Assembly: GCA_019247495.1 (NCBI GenBank)
Contig: JAFAOU010000132.1
Coordinates: 1-64,000 of the forward strand
Source of the DNA: Acidobacteriota bacterium
GTDB lineage: Bacteria; Acidobacteriota; Thermoanaerobaculia; Gp7-AA8
DNA: 64,000 nt
Direction of reading: 5' to 3'
The translations under genes were made by a program, and so were the position numbers. Position 1 is the first letter of the stretch. Each line of letters opens with the position of its first letter. The notes under the pieces were generated by a model, which saw nothing but the letters and a program-made list of their open reading frames with translations, was not told where the DNA came from and ran no database searches. Shown here piece after piece: positions 43,714-51,942 of the stretch.

Positions 43714-44509
43714 GGGGTGCCTCCTTTTCCGGTGGGGCTTGGAAGCTGCCGCTCTGGATCTCAACGTGCGTCGCGCCGGCCGCGCGAAGTGCGGTCTCCC
43801 AGATCGCACGGACGTCTGCCGCGCGCCGGAGAGACAGCGGGCAGCGACCACGGTCGACAGAGACGAGATCGACGTGAGAGAAGATGATGGAGACTCCTCG
43901 TAGCGACCCCGCTGGAAGCACGCGCTCGCGCGAGAGGACGTTTGCAAAGCGATCCGGCGTGGGTAGTAGGCCGCATTCGAAGCTCCCGAAACCAGACACC
44001 TCAAAGGCGTCCGTGACGACTATGAGAAGGCGCGAGTCCTTCGTGGGCGGCGTGGCAAGCGCAACACGACCGATCGTCTCGGCGATTGGTGATCGGCGCG
44101 GATGCTTCCGAAGGCTTGGCTGCGCGGCCGTCATCAAGGACCGCAGTTGCTCGGCGATCCAGCGAGATTCGTGCTGCTGCCGAGCGCGACGTCCAGGGGC
44201 GTGGGGCTTGATGCTCCGGGCCTCGCCGACCATGCGCGTCGTTTCGATGTTGCTGCCCTGCACCCATAGCCGGACCACGCTGTCAGGTCGCTCTGCGGCC
44301 TGTGCAAGTGCGGTTCGTAGCACTTCGCGCAGGGTGGCTTCGGTGCACGTACTGCCAGCGCTCGGATCGCAGAGCACATCTACCGTGAGCGGAGGCGGCA
44401 GCGGCTTGTCGGCGGCACCGGACCACGTACCCAACGTTGCTGGGGTATCGGTGCAGGACGACGCCAGGATGAACAGGAACAGGAAAGCGGTCGTTAGTCG
44501 GGAAGTCAT
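43706..44509 (-). CDS. Lipoprotein with VWA-like fold
   Basis: From the ATG at 44509 the product is 267 residues. It has a lipoprotein signal (LFLFILASSC). The body shows a VWA-like pattern (LTVDVLCDPSAGSTC in place of a DxSxS motif, DSRLLIVVTDAFEVSGFG, GVSIIFSHV). The MIDAS residues are altered, so metal binding is uncertain. Envelope component of the operon; 4-base overlap with the upstream gene. Confidence 0.58.
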   Translation of the reverse strand: MTSRLTTAFLFLFILASSCTDTPATLGTWSGAADKPLPPPLTVDVLCDPSAGSTCTEATLREVLRTALAQAAERPDSVVRLWVQGSNIETTRMVGEARSIKPHAPGRRARQQHESRWIAEQLRSLMTAAQPSLRKHPRRSPIAETIGRVALATPPTKDSRLLIVVTDAFEVSGFGSFECGLLPTPDRFANVLSRERVLPAGSLRGVSIIFSHVDLVSVDRGRCPLSLRRAADVRAIWETALRAAGATHVEIQSGSFQAPPEKEAPHV

Positions 44510-44712
44510 TCGACACCTCCGACGTCCGGCCGCTCTTTGCTCGTGCGTCTTTTTCGCTGCGGCCTTGCTTGCGGTTGCAGCCGGTCGAGGACGGAGCGCA
44601 CGATCTCGAGCCCCTCCTCGTCGACCGCCGTGATCTGTTGAATGCAACGGAGCCGGGTTGGTGCGTTGTCATCCGGTTTGTCGATGGGAGATGCAATACT
44701 TCTGGCTGTCAT
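44506..44712 (-). CDS. Small first gene of the transfer-like operon
   Basis: The ATG at 44712 follows a GGAG site; the frame is open to 44772. The 68-residue product contains a helix (AVDEEGLEIVRSVLDRLQ) and a basic tail. Family not recognised. It leads the minus-strand operon that runs to 38075. Confidence 0.5.
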   Translation of the reverse strand: MTARSIASPIDKPDDNAPTRLRCIQQITAVDEEGLEIVRSVLDRLQPQARPQRKRRTSKERPDVGGVE

Positions 44713-45148
44713 TGAAGCTCCTTTCCGCTCATCTCGATTGATGAGCGCGAGCTTCAGCTTCAGCACACGCAACGCCGCTTACGGCGTATCTGCGAAACGG
44801 GTACAAACGAATTCGATCGAGGGCTCGCTGTCGCTCCGTGACGGCGTCTCGGACTACGAATAACACACCGGTCTTCTGCTACCGGCACGACCAACGGAAG
44901 GGGAGAAGTGGACTTTCTAGGCTGATCCCGAGGAAGGGGGTAGGGAAACGCGCTGGCCGGTCACTCCTTATCGTGGGAGCCGAGCAGACGGCGGGGAGGC
45001 TGCGGTTCGCGATGAACTGTCCAGCGCGGAGAATGTTGCGTGCGGGCGACGGGTACCACGTAGGTGATGGTCGATTCCACTGCAGCGTACCTCTGGCATC
45101 TTCCCCGAACACCCTCACACAGAGCACGTTTTTCTGAGGACGAGGCGT
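44713..45148. other. Divergent intergenic region
   Basis: No convincing gene lies in these 436 bases. It must hold the divergent promoters of the transfer-like operon (left) and the orphan four-gene operon (right). I see no clear palindromic operator. Confidence 0.5.
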
Positions 45149-45841
45149 ATGAGTTGGTCACGACGGGAGTGTCTTTCAATCCTAGCGTATGCGTTCGTCG
45201 CGAAACCGAGCTTTAGATTACAGAGATCCGCGGCCCGTCATGAGTACAGCATGGGCATAAATCCACTCACGCAGAACGTCGATCATGGCACTAACGTGGC
45301 GCCACCGGGGCCGCGGGTCTTTTTCGACGAACCTCCTAGGCTCTCGTTAAGTTCTTACCGAACGCTAATTCTCGCCGAGTCGTCCGAGCAAGCGCTACGG
45401 CCCGTCGCAACAAGGCAACCTACTATTGCGAGCGCCTTAATGGCACCTTTGCGTACAGGCTCATACGACCCCGTTACGCTGCGTGGCGTACAACTGATGG
45501 AATGCATGGTATTGCAATCTGGGCAAGACGTCGACGCGTGCACATTTGACGCTGCATATCGCCACCCGGCGCTACGGATCGCGGGAACAATCAATCGTGG
45601 GATGCAGGTGAAGCTTCAAAGCGCGCACGACTCGACGATCGCTACCTTTGATTCCAGCCCGGTCATCCTGATCACCACAGATCAACACTTGCACACGATC
45701 CTTAGCAATTATCGCTTGCAAAGCGTGCTACTAACCGCCGAAACTGCGATATATATCCTCGTTGCGGCGGTTGATGCGGTGCACGAATTGCGCATCATTG
45801 TGCCTGCGAGCGGTCGCGATAGTAGTCGCAAGAATTCCTGA
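45149..45841 (+). CDS. Orphan operon gene 1: exported protein
   Basis: The 230-residue product begins with a Tat-like twin-arginine stretch (SRRECLSILAYAFVA) and then an undistinguished alpha/beta sequence (PVILITTDQHLHTILSN, ETAIYILVAAVDAVHELRII). I recognise no family. It leads four plus-strand genes of similar, AT-richer composition at the right end of the island. Confidence 0.55.
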   Translation: MSWSRRECLSILAYAFVAKPSFRLQRSAARHEYSMGINPLTQNVDHGTNVAPPGPRVFFDEPPRLSLSSYRTLILAESSEQALRPVATRQPTIASALMAPLRTGSYDPVTLRGVQLMECMVLQSGQDVDACTFDAAYRHPALRIAGTINRGMQVKLQSAHDSTIATFDSSPVILITTDQHLHTILSNYRLQSVLLTAETAIYILVAAVDAVHELRIIVPASGRDSSRKNS

Positions 45842-45854
45842 CGGAGGATGACCC

Positions 45855-46697
45855 ATGCCGATTCTTCAATTAGACCTAACAGCGGTTCGCATCGCATTCA
45901 GACTGAACAGGCTGTTCGCTGCGGCCGCGCTAATCGTGATATCGGTTCTCATGCAAAGCTGTGAGCCCGTTATGAATGACGAGCCCACATGTTGTTGTTT
46001 GACCAAACTTGGCTACACTCGTATGAACAAAGACCAATGCAATAAGAAGTATGGTTATTGCGTCGATGACAAGTCATGCAGTAGTTCATCGCTCGATATA
46101 ATTGAGTCGCATTCCAACCGTTGGGCGTCATCACGCACTGGTGGTTTGTCAGAGTCGAGCATCCTCATGGTAGCTGGTCGGCCGCAAGCTGGAGCGAACC
46201 GCACAATCGCCGTCGACGGTAGTCGCTACGCGGATGGGGTTCGTGACGTGCGCAATTCCTTGCGTGAAGCTATCAGCGCGAACCGCGCATATCCCATTAG
46301 CGGTATCATCAAGTCGCTCCCACTGGATGCCAATCCGGCTTTGCTGAAGGCCCTCGCTGATCGGGGCAGCATAACGTTCATCGATGCCACGGCTAGTAAT
46401 ACGGGACCCGTTCTTCGCATGAGCTTCAAAGATACCAACCTCGGTAGTATTGCCGTCTACTTTCCGCAGACGCTCACTGCTGGCGTGCAAGTTACGCAGG
46501 AAGATCTTCGCTTTCTCTTTCCGGACCCACCGACTGTGCTGTTAAGCGGCGTGGCGAGCAAGTACCAAATTCCGTCGAACCAACGGCTCGATGGATTGAC
46601 CCTTCGAGAACACACCGCAACGTACTTTCTTCACTCCGCTGCAGACCCCGACATTCGACTCACTATCTCGGTATCACTCGATCCACCAACAGTTTAG
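45855..46697 (+). CDS. Orphan operon gene 2: lipoprotein-like
   Basis: A strong GGAGG site precedes the ATG. The 280-residue product has an N-terminal hydrophobic segment ending in a lipobox (VISVLMQSC). A Cys-rich patch follows (TCCCLTKLGYT, CNKKYGYCVDDKSC), then a beta-rich body. I recognise no family. It is probably anchored in the envelope. Confidence 0.58.
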   Translation: MPILQLDLTAVRIAFRLNRLFAAAALIVISVLMQSCEPVMNDEPTCCCLTKLGYTRMNKDQCNKKYGYCVDDKSCSSSSLDIIESHSNRWASSRTGGLSESSILMVAGRPQAGANRTIAVDGSRYADGVRDVRNSLREAISANRAYPISGIIKSLPLDANPALLKALADRGSITFIDATASNTGPVLRMSFKDTNLGSIAVYFPQTLTAGVQVTQEDLRFLFPDPPTVLLSGVASKYQIPSNQRLDGLTLREHTATYFLHSAADPDIRLTISVSLDPPTV

Positions 46698-46796
46698 GAA
46701 TCACGCGCGCGGGAGCACGGACGCTAGGAAGACAAGACAATTCCGCCGGATATCCGGGCGCGCGTGGGCGACGACGTCCTATATGGGAGGCACTCG

Positions 46797-47777
46797 GTGA
46801 CGATTAAGCCTGCGATGTCCTCTGCCGAAGCGGTTTCGGATAGTACTTTTGCCCAAGGCAAAGATCACGTCCGAACGTTAAGCGGAACGCTCATCTTTGA
46901 TCAGGCTCATTTTGAGCACGTAGTTTCCATCCCGAACTCCGACGCCGCGCGCTTGGAGGAGGTGTTTCTTAGCATTCGTGGCGACCACTCGTTGTTCGCA
47001 TCGTCACCGTACGTAACGGCCGGCAGCGTCATGTTTCGATCTCCGCATGACGTTCGTGTAAGCCTCCTGAGTGCCACCGATGGAAGTGACTCAACGACCG
47101 AAATTACGCCGGCTCTGGTAACCGCGATAAACAAGGCCCTCGCGGCAGAGCCTCGTGCAGGTGCACTTTATCGGCGCGCGGCGGAGTATGCACTCGAGCG
47201 CTACCGCAAGAGTGTTGCTCTCGACTCCATGTACGACGATCGGGCTCTGTCGCGCTCAACGGCTGCGATCTCTGCGAACGCCGTCGGCCCGCAGATTCGA
47301 GCGCTCGGAGATCGACAAGTCGGCGTCGAGGGTGACGTCGATCCATTCAATTTTCTTTACAGCGACATTCCGCTACCGGCAATACCATTATCCGCCTTGC
47401 TAGCCGCGAAAGGGAAGGCCGAGCTCTCACGACTATCGTCACCCCGGCTAGTATTTGAACACGGCCGCGGGGACCGCCAATCTGGTTCACCCGCTGGCAT
47501 CTTGCACTATACCGTGGAGGCAATCTATCACAACGCGCTCATCGATGAATTTGATGACATGCGCGACCGCGTGACAACCGCGTTAGAGGATATTCAGGCG
47601 AAGCTCGACATCACGGGCCAGCTGATGCAGACGATTGCCAATACTCACGACGAGCTATTGATTGTGAAAACGGCACTTGACGACTTCGTGCGACAGTTGA
47701 ATTCCACCATCGCCGAAGTTACGGAGCTAAAGATCGGAGTCGGTGCTCTCGGCCAAAAGGTCGACGGCCTGAAGTGA
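46797..47777 (+). CDS. Orphan operon gene 3: protein with C-terminal coiled coil
   Basis: I start at the GTG at 46797 because a GGGAGG site lies six bases upstream; the frame opens at 46764. The 326-residue product ends with a long heptad-like helix (about 245-326, LDITGQLMQTIANTHDELLI, LDDFVRQLNSTIAEVTELKI). Its middle contains FLYSDIPLPAIPLSALLAAKG. I recognise no family. The coiled coil suggests oligomerisation. Confidence 0.58.
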   Translation: MTIKPAMSSAEAVSDSTFAQGKDHVRTLSGTLIFDQAHFEHVVSIPNSDAARLEEVFLSIRGDHSLFASSPYVTAGSVMFRSPHDVRVSLLSATDGSDSTTEITPALVTAINKALAAEPRAGALYRRAAEYALERYRKSVALDSMYDDRALSRSTAAISANAVGPQIRALGDRQVGVEGDVDPFNFLYSDIPLPAIPLSALLAAKGKAELSRLSSPRLVFEHGRGDRQSGSPAGILHYTVEAIYHNALIDEFDDMRDRVTTALEDIQAKLDITGQLMQTIANTHDELLIVKTALDDFVRQLNSTIAEVTELKIGVGALGQKVDGLK

Positions 47778-47780
47778 TTT

Positions 47781-49088
47781 ATGGCCTACGACGATTACTG
47801 GACTTGGCGAGATGCAACGTTGTCACGCTGTCAGTCCATCGCCGAGCTGATCGAGCATGCCGCCGACGCAGCGAGGCACAACGAGGAAGCGGCGCATGCG
47901 CTTTTGGGTATCGTTAATGCGAATCTGCCACCGCCGGTGCGTGCGGCGCCGCCGACGATTCTGAGAGAGTGCAATGAGCGGATGCGTTTATCGGAGCGAC
48001 ATCTAACATACTTAGGTTATGATTCCGAAATCGCTTGTGCAAGTGACTATTTTGCTAAGCGACTGGCCGCTCTCGATCTAACCGATCGCATCGCTGCGAA
48101 GGTCCCACATGGCACAGTCGTTCACACCCGATGGATTCTAGTCAGCGACAATGGATGTGCGGGCGAGGGCGGGCTGGTGCTTGCACTGGATAGACTGGGC
48201 ATCGCACTCGAAGTGACTGTGGGATCGCGCTCTTACACGACGACGGTTGAATGCGCTTTTCACGTTCAAGGAGACGCGGTGTTGATTCGACTGATGCGGT
48301 ACTCCGATCCGTGCGCCGCGGAATCGGCGAACTGGCCGGAAGTCGTCGAGGTGCTCAACGCGATTAATGCGGCAATGCGAGATCCGGCGACAGCCAGCTA
48401 TACCGCTCCGCTGCAACTGCCGGCTTTACCATTCGGGACGTGGTCCGGCTATATGGAGAGCGTCAGTCGTGACCACGTGAGCGTGTTCTCGAAAACGGCA
48501 CGCGGCCGCCACGGGCTACTACCTCCTCTCGATGGCGTACCGCAACCATTCGATGTCGCGATGACCGCGTCGATCGCGACTATAACCTCGGTCGTACTTG
48601 GTGCAATCACGCGGCAGAACAACTCGCCGGAGTTTAACGCCGACTATCACCATACCGTTGCAAATCTAGAGGGCGGACCCACGCTCCGTCCCGACATTGG
48701 AGCGATCGAATTTGTCCTTGGTGTCTATCGAAAAGACCAGGGCGGTGAGCATAATTCCGTCAGGAACCCACAGTACGACCTTGATCTGAGCGCGAAGATT
48801 ACGATTCGCGCGAGGTTCGTGAATGACGCTGGCCCTTTTGGGCGATTCGTGCTCACGCAGGATGGTCCCTTGAGGGATGTGAGTGCACGCTATACCTTGA
48901 CCGACATCGGTGTGACGGTGGGGATTGACGACAAGCGCGTGCCGTCGTTTATCCGAGACGCTTTGGTGCCGGCCTTCAAGAATATCCGTATAGCCTCGCT
49001 ACCGGAGATCCCCGTGAGGATACCAAATGCATCCGCGATCGCGTGCGTCGTTATGCAGTCGAATGTCGTGCTGTTGATCAAATTTTGA
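47781..49088 (+). CDS. Orphan operon gene 4
   Basis: The 435-residue product has a helical N-terminal part (AELIEHAADAARHNEEAAHALL), an alpha/beta middle (LVSDNGCAGEGGLVLALDRL) and a possible membrane segment (IATITSVVLGAI). The C terminus is beta-rich and ends VVMQSNVVLLIKF. I recognise no family. It starts 3 bp after gene 3. The stop context TTT TGA allows a +1 slip into an open downstream frame. Confidence 0.58.
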   Translation: MAYDDYWTWRDATLSRCQSIAELIEHAADAARHNEEAAHALLGIVNANLPPPVRAAPPTILRECNERMRLSERHLTYLGYDSEIACASDYFAKRLAALDLTDRIAAKVPHGTVVHTRWILVSDNGCAGEGGLVLALDRLGIALEVTVGSRSYTTTVECAFHVQGDAVLIRLMRYSDPCAAESANWPEVVEVLNAINAAMRDPATASYTAPLQLPALPFGTWSGYMESVSRDHVSVFSKTARGRHGLLPPLDGVPQPFDVAMTASIATITSVVLGAITRQNNSPEFNADYHHTVANLEGGPTLRPDIGAIEFVLGVYRKDQGGEHNSVRNPQYDLDLSAKITIRARFVNDAGPFGRFVLTQDGPLRDVSARYTLTDIGVTVGIDDKRVPSFIRDALVPAFKNIRIASLPEIPVRIPNASAIACVVMQSNVVLLIKF

Positions 49089-49089
49089 G

Positions 49090-49331
49090 AAGGACGGTCT
49101 CGCGGGTAGGGCGGCTTCGTACGTCGGAAGACAGACCGAGCATTTACTCGGTCCAGAAACCTACCAAGCAGTCAGTGCTTGGACGACGCTGGCCGGGTGA
49201 TACCCAATGCTAGTTTGCCGAACGATCGAGCGGTCGCATTCGCTAAGTTCCGGGGCGTGTTACAGGAGCAACTCGCATACCTCGAACGTCTCGACGGATC
49301 GGGTGAAGGCGTGTCCGGTTTCAGGGTGTAG
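49090..49331 (+). pseudogene. Frameshifted coding remnant
   Basis: Two protein-like segments lie in different frames: AASYVGRQTEHLLGPETYQA up to about 49200, then VIPNASLPNDRAVAFAKFRG to a TAG at 49331. Adding one G in the GGG run at 49195-49197 would join them (LAG-VIPN). The first part has no start codon and is in the +1 frame of the gene before it. It may be a decayed gene, a sequencing slip, or an extension made by frameshifting. A GTG at 49197 could start a separate 44-residue gene. Confidence 0.35.
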
Positions 49332-49340
49332 ATTGGTAGT

Positions 49341-50471
49341 GTGAGAATCGATGTCACGTTCGAGTTCGACCACGGCGGGACTTCTGCGTTTCCAGAGCCG
49401 CCCAGTGCTGTTCTAGGGCTTCCCGGCATCACGATCGTCAATAACAAGCAAGTTCCTGTTGTCTACACCGTCGAAGGAATCGGTGAACTCGAGCCGACAG
49501 AAGAAAGCCGGGGCGACTTACACGGCGGCCTATGGGATGCGTTCTACCACGCGATTCTCACGGTCGGGCCAGACCTTCTCGTCGTCGGCCGAGATATTGC
49601 CATCGGCGTCATAGCGAACTGGCTCTTTAGTCTCGCAACGAAAGCCAAAGTCCCGAGGATCACGATCAACAGCAAAACTGTCACGGTGAACATCACCGTG
49701 ATTCACGCTGCCATCGCGGAGACAACCATGACGCTGAAGGATCGTTTCGAGGACTTCTGCCGGCAGTATCCCGGTTCGGTCGCCATCGACTCGCTGGAGA
49801 ACCCGCCGAAGGGAGTCCAGAAGGGCGATTACCTCTTCGAGGACAAGACGATCGTCTGCGAAGTGAAGTGTCTCGAAGCGGACATGGGGAAGAAGCTCCT
49901 CGACATCATGAAGGCGGACGGCATTGATCCCGGCCAGCTCCCGAAGGGCCGTCACATCATCGAGGACCTGTACCTCAAACTCCCGAAGAAAATGAAGGGC
50001 AAGAACCGCTACAACCAACTCGTGAAGAAGATCACATCGTCCGTCGAGAATGCGATCGACGACGCAGCAAACCAGATCCGCGACACAAAAAAGCACCTCG
50101 GCATCCCTGACGCAGATGGTCTCCTCGTCATCCTCAACGAGGAGGTGAACATCATCGGGCAGCCGCTCGTCAAGGAACGTCTCGGACTCGCTGTCAGGAA
50201 GAAAAACGCCGAAGGCGAGCCGTACCACTCGCAGGTGACGCGAGTGCTGCACATCGGCGAGACGAACGCCGTTGGAACTCCCGCTGGTGACATGCGCATC
50301 AACATCGCGCTTCCCAACCCGCACGCCACGGCGAAGGGCGACATCGATGGTTTTGTGAAGAAGCTTGCGAGCGCGTGGGGCGACTACAACGGCGAACCGC
50401 TGACTGATGATCACGGCATCGACATGAATGACCTGATGGAGAACTCGCGGCTCTACATCGACGTGTTCTAG
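49341..50471 (+). CDS. Two-part protein with PD-(D/E)XK-like nuclease core
   Basis: The 376-residue frame from the GTG at 49341 has a 128-residue N-terminal part with a hydrophobic helix and basic end (IAIGVIANWLFSLATKAKV), in the style of small membrane-linked accessory proteins. From residue 130 on (ATG at 49728 with its own GGAG site) follows a soluble part with GDYLFEDKTIVCEVKCL, the beta-D-beta-ExK arrangement of restriction-type nucleases. It may be a natural fusion or two in-frame genes. It is the last gene before attR. Possible defence role (inference). Confidence 0.6.
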   Translation: MRIDVTFEFDHGGTSAFPEPPSAVLGLPGITIVNNKQVPVVYTVEGIGELEPTEESRGDLHGGLWDAFYHAILTVGPDLLVVGRDIAIGVIANWLFSLATKAKVPRITINSKTVTVNITVIHAAIAETTMTLKDRFEDFCRQYPGSVAIDSLENPPKGVQKGDYLFEDKTIVCEVKCLEADMGKKLLDIMKADGIDPGQLPKGRHIIEDLYLKLPKKMKGKNRYNQLVKKITSSVENAIDDAANQIRDTKKHLGIPDADGLLVILNEEVNIIGQPLVKERLGLAVRKKNAEGEPYHSQVTRVLHIGETNAVGTPAGDMRINIALPNPHATAKGDIDGFVKKLASAWGDYNGEPLTDDHGIDMNDLMENSRLYIDVF

Positions 50472-50527
50472 AAGCCAGCGCGGTTCGCCGCGCTCGTGCT
50501 GCGCACGCGACCTTCTTCGGCGTCAGT

Positions 50528-50547
50528 AAGTGTCTAACGCGCGTCTA
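50528..50547. repeat. Right copy of island-end repeat (putative integrase arm site)
   Basis: The motif aagtgtctaacgcgcgtcta repeats 12319-12340 with one base fewer. It lies about 95 bp inside attR. Confidence 0.6.
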
Positions 50548-50642
50548 GTCCGCCCGTTTTCGCCCGCGTGCAGATAAGTCGAGACCGAGGTAAACTACTC
50601 TCGAAAGGAGATATCCGCGTATGTCCCGAGACCGACGCGGAG

Positions 50643-50689
50643 ATCGCACTCAGGAGGTCATCGGTTCGATCCCGTTCAGCTCCACCAAA
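50643..50689 (+). other. attR: duplicated tRNA-Ala 3' half
   Basis: These 47 bases match attL at 45 positions, from the anticodon loop to past CCA. The two differences fall in the T-stem and leave a T-T mismatch, so this copy is no longer under tRNA selection. No 5' half precedes it. It marks the right end of the island. Confidence 0.92.
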
Positions 50690-50701
50690 TCGTCAAATCC
50701 A

Positions 50702-50726
50702 AACGCGGCCGAGAGGCCGCGTTTTT
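50702..50726 (+). terminator. Rho-independent terminator (displaced tRNA-Ala terminator)
   Basis: A perfect 9-bp stem (aacgcggcc with ggccgcgtt), GAGA loop and a T-run follow 12 bp after attR. On the plus strand it would have ended the tRNA-Ala transcript before the island separated them. Confidence 0.85.
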
Positions 50727-50749
50727 CGTTGTGAAAATCGACGCGCGCA

Positions 50750-51037
50750 CTACGCGCCTTCGACGACGATCATGTTCGCCCGCGCGCACGTGTCGCGCAC
50801 TTTTTTCGCCTCGGCATACTCCGGCGACTTCCGCCACGCCTTCGCTTTTTCGACGGAGTCGAACTCCAGCACGACGAGCCGCCGCGGCTGCCACTCGCCA
50901 TCGAGGACTTCACTCTTCCCGCCGCGCACGAGATACCGTCCGCCGTGCGCGGCAATGGCAGCCGAAGCGAGACGCTTGTAGTCCTCGTACCGGACAGGAT
51001 CGAGCACTTCGATATCGACGATGATCAATGCAGGCAT
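50750..51037 (-). CDS. DUF1330 family protein
   Basis: The 95-residue product shows the dimeric alpha/beta-barrel pattern of DUF1330 (ALIIVDIEVLDPVRYEDYK, HGGRYLVRGG, RLVVLEFDSVEKAKAWRKSP, YAEAKKVRD). The function of the family is unknown. It is a chromosomal gene just outside attR. Confidence 0.85.
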   Translation of the reverse strand: MPALIIVDIEVLDPVRYEDYKRLASAAIAAHGGRYLVRGGKSEVLDGEWQPRRLVVLEFDSVEKAKAWRKSPEYAEAKKVRDTCARANMIVVEGA

Positions 51038-51059
51038 CGGGCAATCTCCAATCTGCGTT

Positions 51060-51941
51060 TTATCTGCGCCATCTGCGGATCGTCATCACGTCGTCCACCT
51101 CGCGCGCGAGATCCTCGAGATAGTCGTCGCCGCGCGGATGGTGCGTCAGCGCGACGAGGACGTAGCGACGTCCCGCTCCTTCGATGATCGCGGAGTCGTG
51201 CAGGTAGTCCTCGTAACTCCCCCATTTGCGAAGGATTGTCAGTCCGCGGCCGCTCAGCGCCTTCACGAACTTGTGATCGTCGTGCGGGATGTCGGGTGAC
51301 AGAAAGATCGCGCGCATCTTCTGCGACGCGGCAGGTGACACGAGTTGATCGCGCGACAGCAGCCAGTAGAAACGAAGGAGTTGCCGCACCGTCGCCCCAT
51401 GCGAGTGATTCGCGACCGGATCGCCAATCCGCTCGCTGTTCGGACCGTAGTGTTTTCCCACCCAGATGCCGCCGCCGTGTGCCGCGTCGTAGAACCCCTG
51501 CTCATTGAGTACCTGCTGGATTTCGCGCAGACCCAAGGCCCGTGAGTACTTCGCGGCGATCTCGTTGCTGGACGCTTTGATCATCAGCCCCAACTCGTGT
51601 TCCGTTGCGGCGTCCATCTCCGTTGCCGCGCCGGGATGGAGTTGAAAGTACGCCAGCAGGATTCCTACTTTGGCCACACTCGCGGCGTACTCGATGCGAT
51701 CGGGATGCGTCATCGCCAGGCGCGGATGGTTGAGGTCGAGCAGACCGACCGCCGTCTGCTCCAGCGTCATCCCGTATTTCGCGCGAAGCCGCGCATCGAT
51801 CGATTCGAGCTGTTTCTGCAGGTGAGGGTCAACAGGAGTGTTGTAGTCGAGCACGAACGTCTCCGGCGTAACGGCAGGATGACGGGAGTTCGACATGCAC
51901 GCAACGAAGAGCAGCGGAAGAAGAACGATGCGGCGATTCAA
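51060..51941 (-). CDS. Serine hydrolase with class A beta-lactamase fold
   Basis: I start at the TTG at 51941, which gives a short lipoprotein signal (IVLLPLLFVAC); the ATG at 51896 would give a cytosolic form. The 293-residue product has SVAK (SxxK), SSN in place of SDN, and KWG in place of KTG, the three active-site motifs of the beta-lactamase/DD-peptidase group. It may be a beta-lactamase-like enzyme or peptidase; the sequence does not settle the substrate. Divergent from the peroxiredoxin gene. Confidence 0.75.
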   Translation of the reverse strand: MNRRIVLLPLLFVACMSNSRHPAVTPETFVLDYNTPVDPHLQKQLESIDARLRAKYGMTLEQTAVGLLDLNHPRLAMTHPDRIEYAASVAKVGILLAYFQLHPGAATEMDAATEHELGLMIKASSNEIAAKYSRALGLREIQQVLNEQGFYDAAHGGGIWVGKHYGPNSERIGDPVANHSHGATVRQLLRFYWLLSRDQLVSPAASQKMRAIFLSPDIPHDDHKFVKALSGRGLTILRKWGSYEDYLHDSAIIEGAGRRYVLVALTHHPRGDDYLEDLAREVDDVMTIRRWRR

Positions 51942-51942
51942 G

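Larger units (their letters stand above)
12205..50689. mobile_element. 38.5-kb integrative genomic island in tRNA-Ala
   Basis: The boundaries are the direct repeats of the tRNA-Ala 3' half. Contents support an integrative and perhaps self-transmissible element: excisionase-like gene and tyrosine integrase next to attL, two further recombinases, a primase and ATPases, a replication-relaxation protein, VirD4- and VirB4-like ATPases, many small plasmid-type genes, and cargo with defence-like domains. The AT-richer cargo blocks at 18.7-26.7 kb and 45-49 kb suggest it is a mosaic built by several insertions. The serine recombinase may mark a second element nested inside. Confidence 0.88.

Noticed and set aside
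44838..45137. Possible 99-residue gene in the divergent intergenic region
   Set aside because: Basic, patternless translation with no ribosome-binding site; the region is needed for two divergent promoters.
50643..50689. Functional second tRNA-Ala gene
   Set aside because: Only the 3' half is present and its T-stem has a mismatch; it is the attR remnant.
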